A stretch of 64,000 bases of DNA, taken from Campylobacter sputorum subsp. sputorum. Lineage in GTDB: Bacteria; Campylobacterota; Campylobacteria; Campylobacterales; Campylobacteraceae. Made by a program: the position numbers and the translations under genes. The notes beneath the pieces were generated by a model. The model did not search any database, had not been told where the DNA came from, and was given only the letters and a program-made list of their open reading frames with translations. Position 1 is the stretch's first letter, and each line of letters opens with the position of its first letter. This document shows positions 56,445 to 64,000 of the stretch, in pieces. The DNA is taken from contig NZ_CP043427.1 in the NCBI RefSeq assembly GCF_008245005.1, positions 1,178,001 to 1,242,000 on the forward strand, in the 5' to 3' direction.

Positions 56445-56724
56445 GATTTTCCTTTTGATTAAGAAGAATTGTAACACTAACCTAGTGCAGATAATTATAT
56501 ATTATATCACAAATTTTTATAAATCAATAAATTAAATATGTATTATTTTATATTTTCAATTTACAGATTTTGCTATATATAATTGCAAAGTAAAAATAAT
56601 TTTAAGCTACAGTATATGATTAATAATTTAGAATAATTCTAAATTTAACCACAAATTAAATATTTTGAGGCTTAATTCTCAAAACACTTAAAATAAGATT
56701 TAATATTTAAGTATTTTATAAAAG
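56445..56724. other. AT-rich intergenic region with a small hairpin
   Basis: 280 bases without a gene. The only structure I see is TTTTGAG/CTCAAAA around an 8-base loop at 56663-56684. No tRNA or recognisable riboswitch; the yedE-like promoter must lie in the right-hand part near the start at 56444. Confidence 0.5.
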
Positions 56725-57477
56725 TTAAAAATTTAATATTTTGGGAATTTCAAAGCCAAATTCATTAAAACTATTGTCTAATTCTGCTATAAATTTATAA
56801 TCTAAAATTTCAGTTTTATAAGAGTGTAAAAACATTCTTTTTGAACTATTTTTACCATATTTTTCATCGCCTATAACTGGATATCCTAAATTTGCAAGAT
56901 GAACTCTTATTTGATGTGTTCTGCCAGTTTTAATATCAACTCTAACTATTGATTTTTTGCCACTTATCATAAATGGATAAATATCACTAATGGCGCTTTT
57001 ACCTTGAGGCGAAATTTTAGAATACGCCCCACCCTTGCCTTTGATAGTTATTATCGGATTATCTATATGCAACTCTTCGCTAATTATGCCTTTTACCATC
57101 GCGATATATGTTTTTTTAACCCGCATATTTTTAAACTCATTAATAGCGATTTTGCCAAATTCTTCATTTTTATAAAGAAGCAATACGCCGCTTGTGTCTT
57201 TATCTAGCCTATTTAAAAGCGTAAATTTAAAATCTTTTGCAATTTTCTCGCTTATTGTAAATGGTGGCTTATTTATCGCTATTATATTTTCATCTTCAAA
57301 AATAACTTTTGGCTTAGCAACTTTTAAAATATTAAAAACACTTTTTTCGCTAAGCTCTCCTCTGGCTACAACTATTTTTTTTCCACCAACGCTTACAAGA
57401 CCATTATCGATAAGAGCCTTTGCTTCGTTGTTTGAGATTTTTTCTTGCAACGCAAGAAGTTTATAAGCTTTTTCCAT
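56725..57477 (-). CDS. RluA-family pseudouridine synthase
   Basis: The ATG at 57477 gives 250 residues (a TTG at 57483 is possible). An N-terminal S4-like region (ISNNEAKALIDNGLVSVGGK) precedes the catalytic domain. The catalytic aspartate lies in LNRLDKDTSGVLLL near residue 93, with asparagine instead of the frequent histidine before RLD. TGRTHQIRVHLANLGYPVIG is the RluA motif. The target uridines are unknown. Overlaps the waaA stop region by 17 bases. Confidence 0.9.
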   Translation of the reverse strand: MEKAYKLLALQEKISNNEAKALIDNGLVSVGGKKIVVARGELSEKSVFNILKVAKPKVIFEDENIIAINKPPFTISEKIAKDFKFTLLNRLDKDTSGVLLLYKNEEFGKIAINEFKNMRVKKTYIAMVKGIISEELHIDNPIITIKGKGGAYSKISPQGKSAISDIYPFMISGKKSIVRVDIKTGRTHQIRVHLANLGYPVIGDEKYGKNSSKRMFLHSYKTEILDYKFIAELDNSFNEFGFEIPKILNF

Positions 57478-58609
57478 TTTCAATCTTTTCTGTTATTATA
57501 TTTTTTATCAAATTTAAATCACATCTATTTTTTATGCGACTAGATTTTAAATTTTGATGAATTTTGACATTAATATCATCAGCATCCCAAAAATAGACAT
57601 TTTCAACACTACTAAAAAGTGCTTTTTGATTCTCTATAAATTTACCATTTATAAGAATTTTTTCAAACTGTGCAACTTCTATAGGATTGTGCCCACCGAT
57701 ACCTTTTATAAAACTACCGCCAAGAATGACTATATCACAAATATTATAAAAATTTATAAGCTCTCCTAAAGCGTCTAGCAAAATACAGCGTGATTTTAAG
57801 CCTAAGTTTTGAGAAAATTTCTCATAACTTAAATTTCTATCTTTCACCCAAGAAGAAAGAAATTTATCAACTTTATCAAATCTCTCTGGATGTCTTGGAG
57901 CCAGGATAATACTTTCATTTTCTTTTAATTCTAAATTATTTAATATCAACTCTTCTTCGCCTTCATGCGTACTTGCTATACAAATCAACTTTTCATTAAA
58001 CTTATTATATATTTTTGAAGGAGCTGTTAAATTCGCACTTTTTATATTTCCCACAACTTGCACATTTTTAGCACAAAGCTTTTCTAATCTCTTTTTATCA
58101 TTCTCGCTTTGAGCCAAAACAAGGTCAATACACTCAAACACTTTTTTATAGTAAAACCTTGCTTTTAAATATCTGTTATACGATTTATCGCTTATGCGAG
58201 CGTTTAGCAAAATCACATAAGATCCGTTTTTCTTAGCACTTCTTACTAAATTTAGCCAAAGCTCAGCTTCAAATATAACTACAACTTTACTTTTATTGAG
58301 CCAAAAAGGTAAAAACATTTCATAAGGCAAAAAGGCTAAATTTGAACTGAAATTTTTTGCTAGTTCATACCCGGTATTTGTTATGGTTGTTATGGATAAA
58401 TTTTTAAACTCTTTTAAAAGTGGTGCACAAGCATTAATCTCGCCATAGCTACACATATGAAAATGTATATCTGAATTTTTTAATGAAGCGTTTTTATACA
58501 AAAAAAATCTAGCCGGTATACTCTTTTGATACTTTTTTTTAAAAGACAGCACGAACAAAAATGGAGCACAAACTATCCAAATTATAAAAGTAAAAAAAGA
58601 GTATATCAC
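57461..58609 (-). CDS. waaA: 3-deoxy-D-manno-octulosonic acid transferase
   Basis: A 382-residue GT-B glycosyltransferase with an N-terminal membrane anchor. The segments HMCSYGEINACAPLL (acceptor side, catalytic glutamate), IVLINARISDKSYNRY-like text, and CIASTHEGEEELIL are characteristic, as are LAPRHPERF and GGSFIKGIGGHNPIEVAQF. It adds Kdo to lipid A at the inner membrane. The gene order with the zinc-ribbon protein, nif3 and glyQ fits C. jejuni. Confidence 0.92.
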   Translation of the reverse strand: MIYSFFTFIIWIVCAPFLFVLSFKKKYQKSIPARFFLYKNASLKNSDIHFHMCSYGEINACAPLLKEFKNLSITTITNTGYELAKNFSSNLAFLPYEMFLPFWLNKSKVVVIFEAELWLNLVRSAKKNGSYVILLNARISDKSYNRYLKARFYYKKVFECIDLVLAQSENDKKRLEKLCAKNVQVVGNIKSANLTAPSKIYNKFNEKLICIASTHEGEEELILNNLELKENESIILAPRHPERFDKVDKFLSSWVKDRNLSYEKFSQNLGLKSRCILLDALGELINFYNICDIVILGGSFIKGIGGHNPIEVAQFEKILINGKFIENQKALFSSVENVYFWDADDINVKIHQNLKSSRIKNRCDLNLIKNIITEKIENGKSL

Positions 58610-58620
58610 AAGGTTTCTTA

Positions 58621-59418
58621 CTACTCTTGTATATCTTCTTGAGCTTTTGCCTTAGATGATACTTTTTTTGGTTTATTTTCTTTTATTTGCTCTACATCCA
58701 CAGCAGCGTCATTTGCTTCATTTACATAAAGTATTCTACCGCAATGAGGGCAAGTTATTATATCATCACCTTTTAAAACAGAGGCGTAAGTTTTATCATT
58801 TATTTTCATAAAACATCCGTAACAAGCCTGTTTTTTAACCTGGACAACAGAAGTGTTTCCAGCCCATTTACGGACTTTTTCATAAAAAGATAGTATTTTT
58901 TGATTCATTTTACTAATTAACTTATCTTTTTTATCATACACTTTTTTTCTATCTTTTTCTATAGCTTCTATCTCATCTTTTGAATTATTTTCTAAGCTCT
59001 CTATCTCTTTTAAAATTTCTTTTTTCTGTATTTCAAGCTCATCTTTTAGCGCATTTCTATTTTCTATAAGTTTTTCATATTTTTGCATATCGTCATTTGC
59101 GGCATCAAGCTGCTCTTTTGTAACATCTTCTTCTATTTTTAAAGCTTTACTTTCTCTATCTGTTTTTATTTGAGATGATTTTTTAGATATCTCTTTTATT
59201 TTTGCGGCAAATTCAGCTATGTGAATATTTGTTTGTGATTGTTGAGAATTTATATCTTTTATTTCAGATATTATATTTTCTATTTTCTCATCTATAGCCT
59301 TTTGCTCATCCTGTTTTTTAGCAAGTTCTTTTTGTGCCTTTTTAAGTCTTGGTTCAAAACTATCGATTTGAGCATCTATTTTAGAAAGTTCAACTAGCTG
59401 TTGTAAATATATGTTCAT
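58621..59418 (-). CDS. coiled-coil protein with C-terminal zinc ribbon
   Basis: A 265-residue protein: residues about 10-185 form long coiled coils (ELSKIDAQIDSFEPRLKKAQ and similar), then a four-cysteine zinc ribbon (CYGCFMKI and CPHCGRIL) near 200-230 and a charged tail. This is the C4-type zinc-ribbon family (PF02591), function uncertain, often next to nif3, as here. It overlaps the nif3 stop by 4 bases. Confidence 0.87.
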   Translation of the reverse strand: MNIYLQQLVELSKIDAQIDSFEPRLKKAQKELAKKQDEQKAIDEKIENIISEIKDINSQQSQTNIHIAEFAAKIKEISKKSSQIKTDRESKALKIEEDVTKEQLDAANDDMQKYEKLIENRNALKDELEIQKKEILKEIESLENNSKDEIEAIEKDRKKVYDKKDKLISKMNQKILSFYEKVRKWAGNTSVVQVKKQACYGCFMKINDKTYASVLKGDDIITCPHCGRILYVNEANDAAVDVEQIKENKPKKVSSKAKAQEDIQE

Positions 59419-60149
59419 AATTTTCCTTCGTAGTAGTTAAATGGATTAATTGAATTTTTAATTATACTCTTAATTTGCTTTTTTTGCAATAGCTCCTTTA
59501 GACAATACCCAAAATACCGCTCACTTTCATAATGACCTATGTCTATTAAAGATATACTATTTTCATAACACTCTAAAGCTGTGTGGTATTTTATATCGCC
59601 TGTTATAAAACAATCTACATATATATCTTTTATAAGTTCAGAGCCACTTCCTGTGCAAAATCCAACTTTTGAAACATTTTGATTTGCTTTTACAAATTTA
59701 ACATTTTTTAAATTTAGCTTTTTTGCAACATCTTCCAAAAGCTCATCAAAACTTGAATTTATATCCAAAAATATCACAAAATCTTCTATTTTATTTATCT
59801 TATAGCCTAAAATTTCAGTTGCTACAAATTTATTTAAAACATACTTATCAAAATTTGTATGCATAGATATCAAAGATATATTTTTTGTTAGCATTTTTTT
59901 GATGATATTTGATGGATATAAAGCGGTATTTATACTTTTTAATCCACCAAATATAAGCGGATGATGAGTTATAAGAAGTGAGTTTTCACTCAACTCATCA
60001 ATCATATTGCTATCTATATCCAAACTTAGATAAATCTCATCAAATTCGCTTTTCATTGAGCCTATTTGAAGTCCAGAATTATCCCATTTTTCTTGATCGC
60101 AAAATGGTGCTATATCATCTAAAATACTATAAATTTGCTCTATTTTCAT
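59415..60149 (-). CDS. Nif3-like dinuclear metal-centre protein
   Basis: A 244-residue DUF34/NIF3 protein. Metal-binding segments are visible: WDNSGLQIG near residue 21, [15 protein letters not shown] near 58, SMHTNFD near 94, and the C-terminal DIGHYESER near 206. Cofactor-related functions have been proposed for the family. It overlaps glyQ by 23 bases. Confidence 0.88.
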   Translation of the reverse strand: MKIEQIYSILDDIAPFCDQEKWDNSGLQIGSMKSEFDEIYLSLDIDSNMIDELSENSLLITHHPLIFGGLKSINTALYPSNIIKKMLTKNISLISMHTNFDKYVLNKFVATEILGYKINKIEDFVIFLDINSSFDELLEDVAKKLNLKNVKFVKANQNVSKVGFCTGSGSELIKDIYVDCFITGDIKYHTALECYENSISLIDIGHYESERYFGYCLKELLQKKQIKSIIKNSINPFNYYEGKL

Positions 60150-60993
60150 TTTCTAAATACACTAATGCACAAGACTTTGCCAATTCTCTAATTTTTAATA
60201 TATACTCTTGTCTTTGTGTTACACTTATAACACCCCTTGCATCTAAAACATTAAATGTATGTGCAGCAAGCATACAATAATCATACGCAGGAAGAGCTAT
60301 ACCTTTACTAAGTGCATTTTTACACTCATTAAAATAACTATCAAAATGCGAAAAAAGCATTTTTGTATCAGCAACTTCAAAGTTATACACACTAAACTCA
60401 TATTCGCTTCTTTTGTGAACATCGCCATATGTTACGATATTTCCTTTATTGTCATCCCAAATGATATCATAGACATTATCCACATCTTGAAGATACATCG
60501 CAAGGCGTTCTAAACCATAAGTAACTTCGCCACTTATTTTTTCGCAAGCAATTCCTCCAACTTGTTGAAAATATGTAAATTGCGTAACTTCCATACCATC
60601 AAGCCAAACTTCCCAACCAAGACCCCAAGCACCAAGCGTTGGACTCTCCCAGTTATCTTCTATAAATCTTATATCATGTTTTTTAAGATCAAGTCCTAAA
60701 ACTTCTAAGCTTTTTAGATATAACTCTTGAAGATTTGCAGGATTTGGCTTCATAATAACTTGAAACTGATAATAACTTCCAAGTCTATTTGGATTTTCGC
60801 CATATCTTCCATCTGTTGGGCGACGAGATGGTGCAACATAAGCTACATTCCATGGTTTTTGCCCCAAAGAGCGTAAAAATGTAGCTTGATGATAGGTTCC
60901 AGCTCCTGCTGGCATATCATAAGGTTGAACTATCAAACAACCTTGCTCATGCCAATATTTTTGTAATGTTAAAATAATCTCTGAAAATGTCAT
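60127..60993 (-). CDS. glyQ: glycyl-tRNA synthetase alpha subunit
   Basis: A 288-residue alpha subunit of the heterotetrameric enzyme: [19 protein letters not shown] at the start, [54 protein letters not shown], and [20 protein letters not shown]. It charges glycine with GlyS, whose gene is elsewhere. It follows the effector-domain gene directly. Confidence 0.96.
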   Translation of the reverse strand: MTFSEIILTLQKYWHEQGCLIVQPYDMPAGAGTYHQATFLRSLGQKPWNVAYVAPSRRPTDGRYGENPNRLGSYYQFQVIMKPNPANLQELYLKSLEVLGLDLKKHDIRFIEDNWESPTLGAWGLGWEVWLDGMEVTQFTYFQQVGGIACEKISGEVTYGLERLAMYLQDVDNVYDIIWDDNKGNIVTYGDVHKRSEYEFSVYNFEVADTKMLFSHFDSYFNECKNALSKGIALPAYDYCMLAAHTFNVLDARGVISVTQRQEYILKIRELAKSCALVYLENENRANL

Positions 60994-61410
60994 TCATTTT
61001 ATCCCTATATAAATTTCTAAATTTCCATCAAAATATCGTTCAAAGTCTGTTTTGTAAGCCCTTATTAAATTTGAACTTTCAAAAAAACTCCAAATTTGCT
61101 TCCAAGTATTTAAAGTATCATTTCCATTGTTAAATTTAGAATCAAAAACTATGTATTTACCGCTATTAACTTTTGATATCTTTAAATTTAAAGAAGATTG
61201 TGATTTGGTGCCTATACAAAAAATATATTCTCCATTTACATCACTTTCATAATCACTATAAGTACAATAAATTTCACTTTTACCATCATAGTTTTGTAGA
61301 AATTTGTCCCACAGCGGTGCTATTTTTGGCGATTTTGTTTCATCTAAATTTGAAGTTTTTGCACTAAATCCATAAATTTCAAATTCTTCTAAAATTTCCA
61401 CAAAACGCAT
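60994..61410 (-). CDS. GyrI-like/effector-binding-domain protein
   Basis: A 138-residue protein beginning MRFVEILEEFEIYGFSAKTS and containing IAPLWDKFLQNYD and IYCTYSDYESDVNGEYIFCI. The second block is typical of the integron-associated effector-binding/GyrI-like domain, which binds small hydrophobic ligands. No DNA-binding part is present. It is one base before glyQ, probably transcribed with it. Confidence 0.7.
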   Translation of the reverse strand: MRFVEILEEFEIYGFSAKTSNLDETKSPKIAPLWDKFLQNYDGKSEIYCTYSDYESDVNGEYIFCIGTKSQSSLNLKISKVNSGKYIVFDSKFNNGNDTLNTWKQIWSFFESSNLIRAYKTDFERYFDGNLEIYIGIK

Positions 61411-61413
61411 AAA

Positions 61414-61884
61414 TTACTTTTCTTTAAAATTATCTACTGCTTTATTCCACATAAGTTTGTATTTACGCTTTAAAAACTCAACTTCTTGTTGAGAGTTTTT
61501 TAACTGAGTTGATAAAAGCTCAACCGTTTTTCTATCTTCATCATAAAGCTCTTGCATAGAACAAATCGCATCTTTTAAAAATTTATTTTCATTTCTTAAA
61601 GAACTTAGCGTTTCATCTTTTGCATCCAATACTTTTTCGTGTAAATTTAAAATAGTCCCTATGGTTTTTTCTACAAAACTCTCGCCTGGTAAAGAAGTAT
61701 TTTGCGTAACCGGTGTTTGCATATCTGAAGGGATTATGCTCATTGTGCCTTGCGATGCTTCTATATAAACAACACCATTTTCCTCTTTTGAATTTAGTGT
61801 TCCTTTTTCGATCATATTTTCTATAACTTCGCGGTCTAAATGAACAAGCTTACAAAACTCATCAATCTCAAGATATGTTTGCAT
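61414..61884 (-). CDS. DUF3972-like protein with MerR-type N-terminus and coiled coil
   Basis: A 156-residue protein. YLEIDEFCKLVHLDREVIEN followed by MIEKGTLNSKEENGVVYIEA has the look of a MerR/excisionase winged helix. The C-terminal half (residues about 75-150) is a coiled coil. I associate this arrangement with the Campylobacter family DUF3972. Function unknown. It lies between purE and the effector-domain gene, separated by 3 to 9 bases. Confidence 0.7.
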   Translation of the reverse strand: MQTYLEIDEFCKLVHLDREVIENMIEKGTLNSKEENGVVYIEASQGTMSIIPSDMQTPVTQNTSLPGESFVEKTIGTILNLHEKVLDAKDETLSSLRNENKFLKDAICSMQELYDEDRKTVELLSTQLKNSQQEVEFLKRKYKLMWNKAVDNFKEK

Positions 61885-61893
61885 ATATTATCC

Positions 61894-62400
61894 TTAAAGT
61901 AATTTTTCTATGCTAGAAGAATCTTCTTCGACTTTTTTGCTTTTAGCTTCTCTATCTTTTTTTAACTTTGTTGCAAGATCTTCATCACTAAGTGCCAAAA
62001 TTTGCATAGCCAAATATGCGGCATTTGTAGCACCAGCTTTACCTATAGCAACACTAGCAACAGGAATTCCTCCTGGCATTTGAACGGTAGAATACAATGC
62101 ATCTACGCCATTTAATGCACTTCCACTCATAGGTATACCAATTACTGGTTTTGTAGTATGAGCTGCAACAACTCCTGCTAAATGTGCAGCCATTCCAGCA
62201 GCACAGATAAATACTTGCGAGCCTTTTTTCTCAGCATTTATTACATAATCCATTGTTCTTTTTGGACTTCTATGGGCTGAGCTAACAATCATTTCATATA
62301 AAATATCAAATTTATCAAAAATCTTAGCACACTCACTTACTATCTCGTAATCGCTTTTACTACCCATGATAATGGATACAAATTTAATATCACTTTTCAT
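61894..62400 (-). CDS. purE: N5-carboxyaminoimidazole ribonucleotide mutase PurE
   Basis: The ATG at 62400 (AAAGGAAATTG upstream) gives 168 residues. IIMGSKSDYEIVSECAKIFD at the start and SSAHRSPKRTMDY, CAAGMAAHLAGVVAAHTTKPVIG-type text and GGIPVASVAIG are the PurE signatures. It catalyses the mutase step of purine synthesis. Start overlaps the U32 gene by a few bases. Confidence 0.95.
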   Translation of the reverse strand: MKSDIKFVSIIMGSKSDYEIVSECAKIFDKFDILYEMIVSSAHRSPKRTMDYVINAEKKGSQVFICAAGMAAHLAGVVAAHTTKPVIGIPMSGSALNGVDALYSTVQMPGGIPVASVAIGKAGATNAAYLAMQILALSDEDLATKLKKDREAKSKKVEEDSSSIEKLL

Positions 62401-63655
62401 CAATTTCCTTTCGTAAAAAACTAAACTTAGGTAATTTAACAGGAAGCTTTATCTCGTTTTCATTACCGCTATGAATTTCATCAAATTCTTTACCTTTAGA
62501 GCTAATAAGTTTTTTAAATTCAACAAAATATGCGCTATTTTCAAGATAAACTTTTCCAAACTCATTATCAACTTCTTCTAATTTTGAACCAAGTGGCATA
62601 AAAATTTCATACTTATTTCCAAGCTTTATCTTGCCTTTTGTCTTAAAAAACTCACCATCTTCGCTTATAGCGTGCACTTCTTTTGTGCCATCTTCAAGAT
62701 TTGAGTTAAAATTTTGTGAATCATCTCTATCGTAAGGTTTATGAACTATATATCCATCCATAAAACCTCTACTTTTTAAAGTATTAAGCTCGTTTTGGTA
62801 TTTTTTATCATCAAATTTCCCGCTCAATGCATCATCTATAGCCATTCTATAAGCTTTTGTTGCACAAGCAACATAGTATTCGCTCTTTGTTCTTCCTTCT
62901 ATCTTTAAACTATCTATGCTATTTGTTTTAATGATGTTTTCTATATAAGAAGCTAAATTTAGATCTTTTGAGTTAAATATATAAGTTCCAGTTTCATCCT
63001 CATTTAGCCTAAAAAGTGCTGAATTATCTTTGTTTTTTGCATAAAGCTCATACTCAAATCTGCAATCATTCGCACAACTTCCGCGGTTGCTAAGACGCCC
63101 ACTTTGAACCGCACTTATAAGGCATCTTCCACTATAAGCAAAACACATGGAGCCGTGACAAAATATCTCTATTTCAAGATTAGGAATTTCCTCTCTTATC
63201 TTAACAGCATCTTTTAAACTCATCTCCCTAGCTGCCACTATCCTACTTACGCCCATTTCATAATACATTTTAGCATCTAAATAGTTCATAACATTTGCTT
63301 GAGTTGAAAGATGAATCTCAACCTTATTAGAAATCTCTTTTATCAAAGAAATAACGCCAGGAGTAGCGACTATAAAAGCATCAACACCCATCTCAACTAA
63401 AAGCTCTATATAGGTTTTTAAATTTTTAAGCTGTGAGTTAAAAGGAAAAGCATTCATTGTTGCATAAAATTTCTTACCTTTTTTATGAGTAAATTTGATA
63501 CCCTCATAAAAGCTATCTTTATCAAATTCTCTTCCAGCCCTACTTCTTAAAGAAAAAGTTGAAATTCCGCCATATACAGCATCGGCACCATATTCAAGAG
63601 CTATTTTTAGCTTTGAGAGATTTCCAGCAGGACTTAACAGCTCGGGTATTATCAT
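62390..63655 (-). CDS. U32-family protein (TrhP/YegQ-like)
   Basis: A 421-residue U32 protein: LLSPAGNLSKLKIALEYGAD at the start, FATMNAFPFNSQL-like text, VHLSTQANVMNYLDA (written IHLSTQANV here), and the cysteine block FCHGSMCFAYSGRCLIS, followed by SNRGSCANDCRFEY, near residues 165-200. These four cysteines are thought to hold an iron-sulfur cluster. Relatives (TrhP) hydroxylate uridine 34 of tRNA using prephenate; older annotations call them peptidases. Its ATG overlaps the cheZ stop by 4 bases. Confidence 0.85.
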   Translation of the reverse strand: MIIPELLSPAGNLSKLKIALEYGADAVYGGISTFSLRSRAGREFDKDSFYEGIKFTHKKGKKFYATMNAFPFNSQLKNLKTYIELLVEMGVDAFIVATPGVISLIKEISNKVEIHLSTQANVMNYLDAKMYYEMGVSRIVAAREMSLKDAVKIREEIPNLEIEIFCHGSMCFAYSGRCLISAVQSGRLSNRGSCANDCRFEYELYAKNKDNSALFRLNEDETGTYIFNSKDLNLASYIENIIKTNSIDSLKIEGRTKSEYYVACATKAYRMAIDDALSGKFDDKKYQNELNTLKSRGFMDGYIVHKPYDRDDSQNFNSNLEDGTKEVHAISEDGEFFKTKGKIKLGNKYEIFMPLGSKLEEVDNEFGKVYLENSAYFVEFKKLISSKGKEFDEIHSGNENEIKLPVKLPKFSFLRKEIDEK

Positions 63656-64000
63656 TTTTTAGTTAAACTCTCAATAAGTGCTTCTATATCTTCATTACTA
63701 ACGACATTTTCTGTTTCTGTATCTCCTTGAATGTGTATAGCAGAACCTACACGCTTTTCATCATCTATAGAGCCTTCAAACAAGCTACTCATATATTTGC
63801 TAAGTGCTCTCATCACATTTATAACACGCTCTATTTTTTGTCTATGTATATCTTGATACTGCATCATATCCATAATCATCATAATCTCATCTTGCCCCAT
63901 CTGTAAATTACTAATAGCTGATTCTGTATCGGCTTTAAGATTATTGTTTTTTTCTAAAGCTTCTTTAAATGTTTCAACATTTGGAAATTTTTCACAAAGC
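63652..64000 (-). CDS. cheZ: CheZ-like chemotaxis phosphatase, C-terminal part (cut by window edge)
   Basis: The frame is open from the window edge (upstream of an internal Met at 63900) to the stop at 63652, at least 115 residues. MMQYQDIHRQKIERVINVM carries the Asp/Gln motif (here QDIHRQK) that in CheZ removes the phosphate from CheY-P. The last residues SNEDIEALIESLTKK resemble the CheY-binding helix. A gene at this position in C. jejuni is recalled as the CheZ homologue. Coupled with the U32 gene by a 4-base overlap. Confidence 0.8.
   Translation of the reverse strand, partial: LCEKFPNVETFKEALEKNNNLKADTESAISNLQMGQDEIMMIMDMMQYQDIHRQKIERVINVMRALSKYMSSLFEGSIDDEKRVGSAIHIQGDTETENVVSNEDIEALIESLTKK

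Noticed and set aside
56445-56724. Riboswitch or small RNA before the yedE-like gene
   Set aside because: Only a 7-bp AT-rich hairpin is visible; no conserved motif recognised.
1-64000. Phase-variable poly-G/C tracts typical of Campylobacter
   Set aside because: The longest runs I saw are five bases; none is long enough for slippage switching.
1-64000. Insertion sequences, prophage or integrative element
   Set aside because: No transposase, integrase or phage genes seen; tRNA-Glu and tRNA-Arg flanks show no repeated 3' ends.

Overview
The window is a compact, AT-rich (roughly 30% G+C by eye) bacterial chromosome segment. Protein content and gene order point to Campylobacter (Campylobacterota). 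From memory, at least five blocks match Campylobacter jejuni gene neighbourhoods: metG with an upstream small protein, fbp and mobB; the NhaC antiporter next to trmA; S4 protein-tsaE-lptB-rpoN; bpt, a small protein and pycA; and waaA-zinc-ribbon-nif3-glyQ-DUF3972-purE-U32-cheZ. The presence of a GntP permease/glycerate kinase pair, FadL, a PhoX-like protein and a large di-haem protein sets it apart from C. jejuni itself; the species cannot be fixed from this sequence alone.

Layout. 1-1.65 kb: 3' part of a glycerate kinase and a broken GntP-type permease. 1.78-5.3 kb: a PhoX/DUF839 secreted protein and a di-haem c-type protein with EF-hand-like loops, then a 10-bp tandem repeat array framed by inverted repeats. 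5.5-8 kb: flavodoxin and moaD-moaE-moeA (molybdopterin synthesis). 8-14.1 kb: leftward housekeeping block (SDR, a MurE/F N-domain-like protein, metG, fbp, mobB, PHP protein). 14.1-21.7 kb: cardiolipin synthase, NhaC antiporter, trmA, a DUF1722 protein coupled to a pyrimidine-dimer-glycosylase-family protein, ilvA and a DUF4230 protein. 21.7-26.1 kb: tRNA-Glu, then a chain of end-overlapping genes (lipoprotein, nfo, FadL, AAA+ ATPase). 26.2-31 kb: five-gene nickel/peptide-type ABC transporter. 31-33.7 kb: S4 protein, tsaE, lptB, rpoN. 33.7-38.9 kb: leftward J-domain protein, a DUF59/NnrS-like/DUF2249 trio, bpt and pycA.

39-46.8 kb is an iron-acquisition island: tRNA-Arg, then (leftward) ceuBCDE-type siderophore ABC importer, a CfrA-like TonB-dependent receptor and exbB-exbD-tonB. 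Two Fur-box-like 19-mers lie in front of ceuB and of the receptor. The receptor, the TonB motor and the ABC importer together would carry a ferric catechol siderophore from outside to the cytoplasm. 46.9-53.7 kb: an RsiV-like protein, a large AsmA/DUF3971-like protein whose start overlaps divergently with mltG, and monomeric isocitrate dehydrogenase. 53.7-56.4 kb: a selenium/sulfur-type cluster (DUF3343, class V PLP enzyme, TusA/YedF-like, YedE-like). 56.7-64 kb: the conserved leftward block ending in cheZ, cut by the window edge.

No insertion sequence, prophage, CRISPR array or rRNA gene was seen. The most unusual items are the EF-hand/di-haem protein beside PhoX, the framed 10-bp repeat array, the broken GntP gene, the TrmA with an RlmC-type cysteine cluster, the coupling of DUF1722 to a UV-repair-family protein, and the DUF59/NnrS-like/DUF2249 trio.
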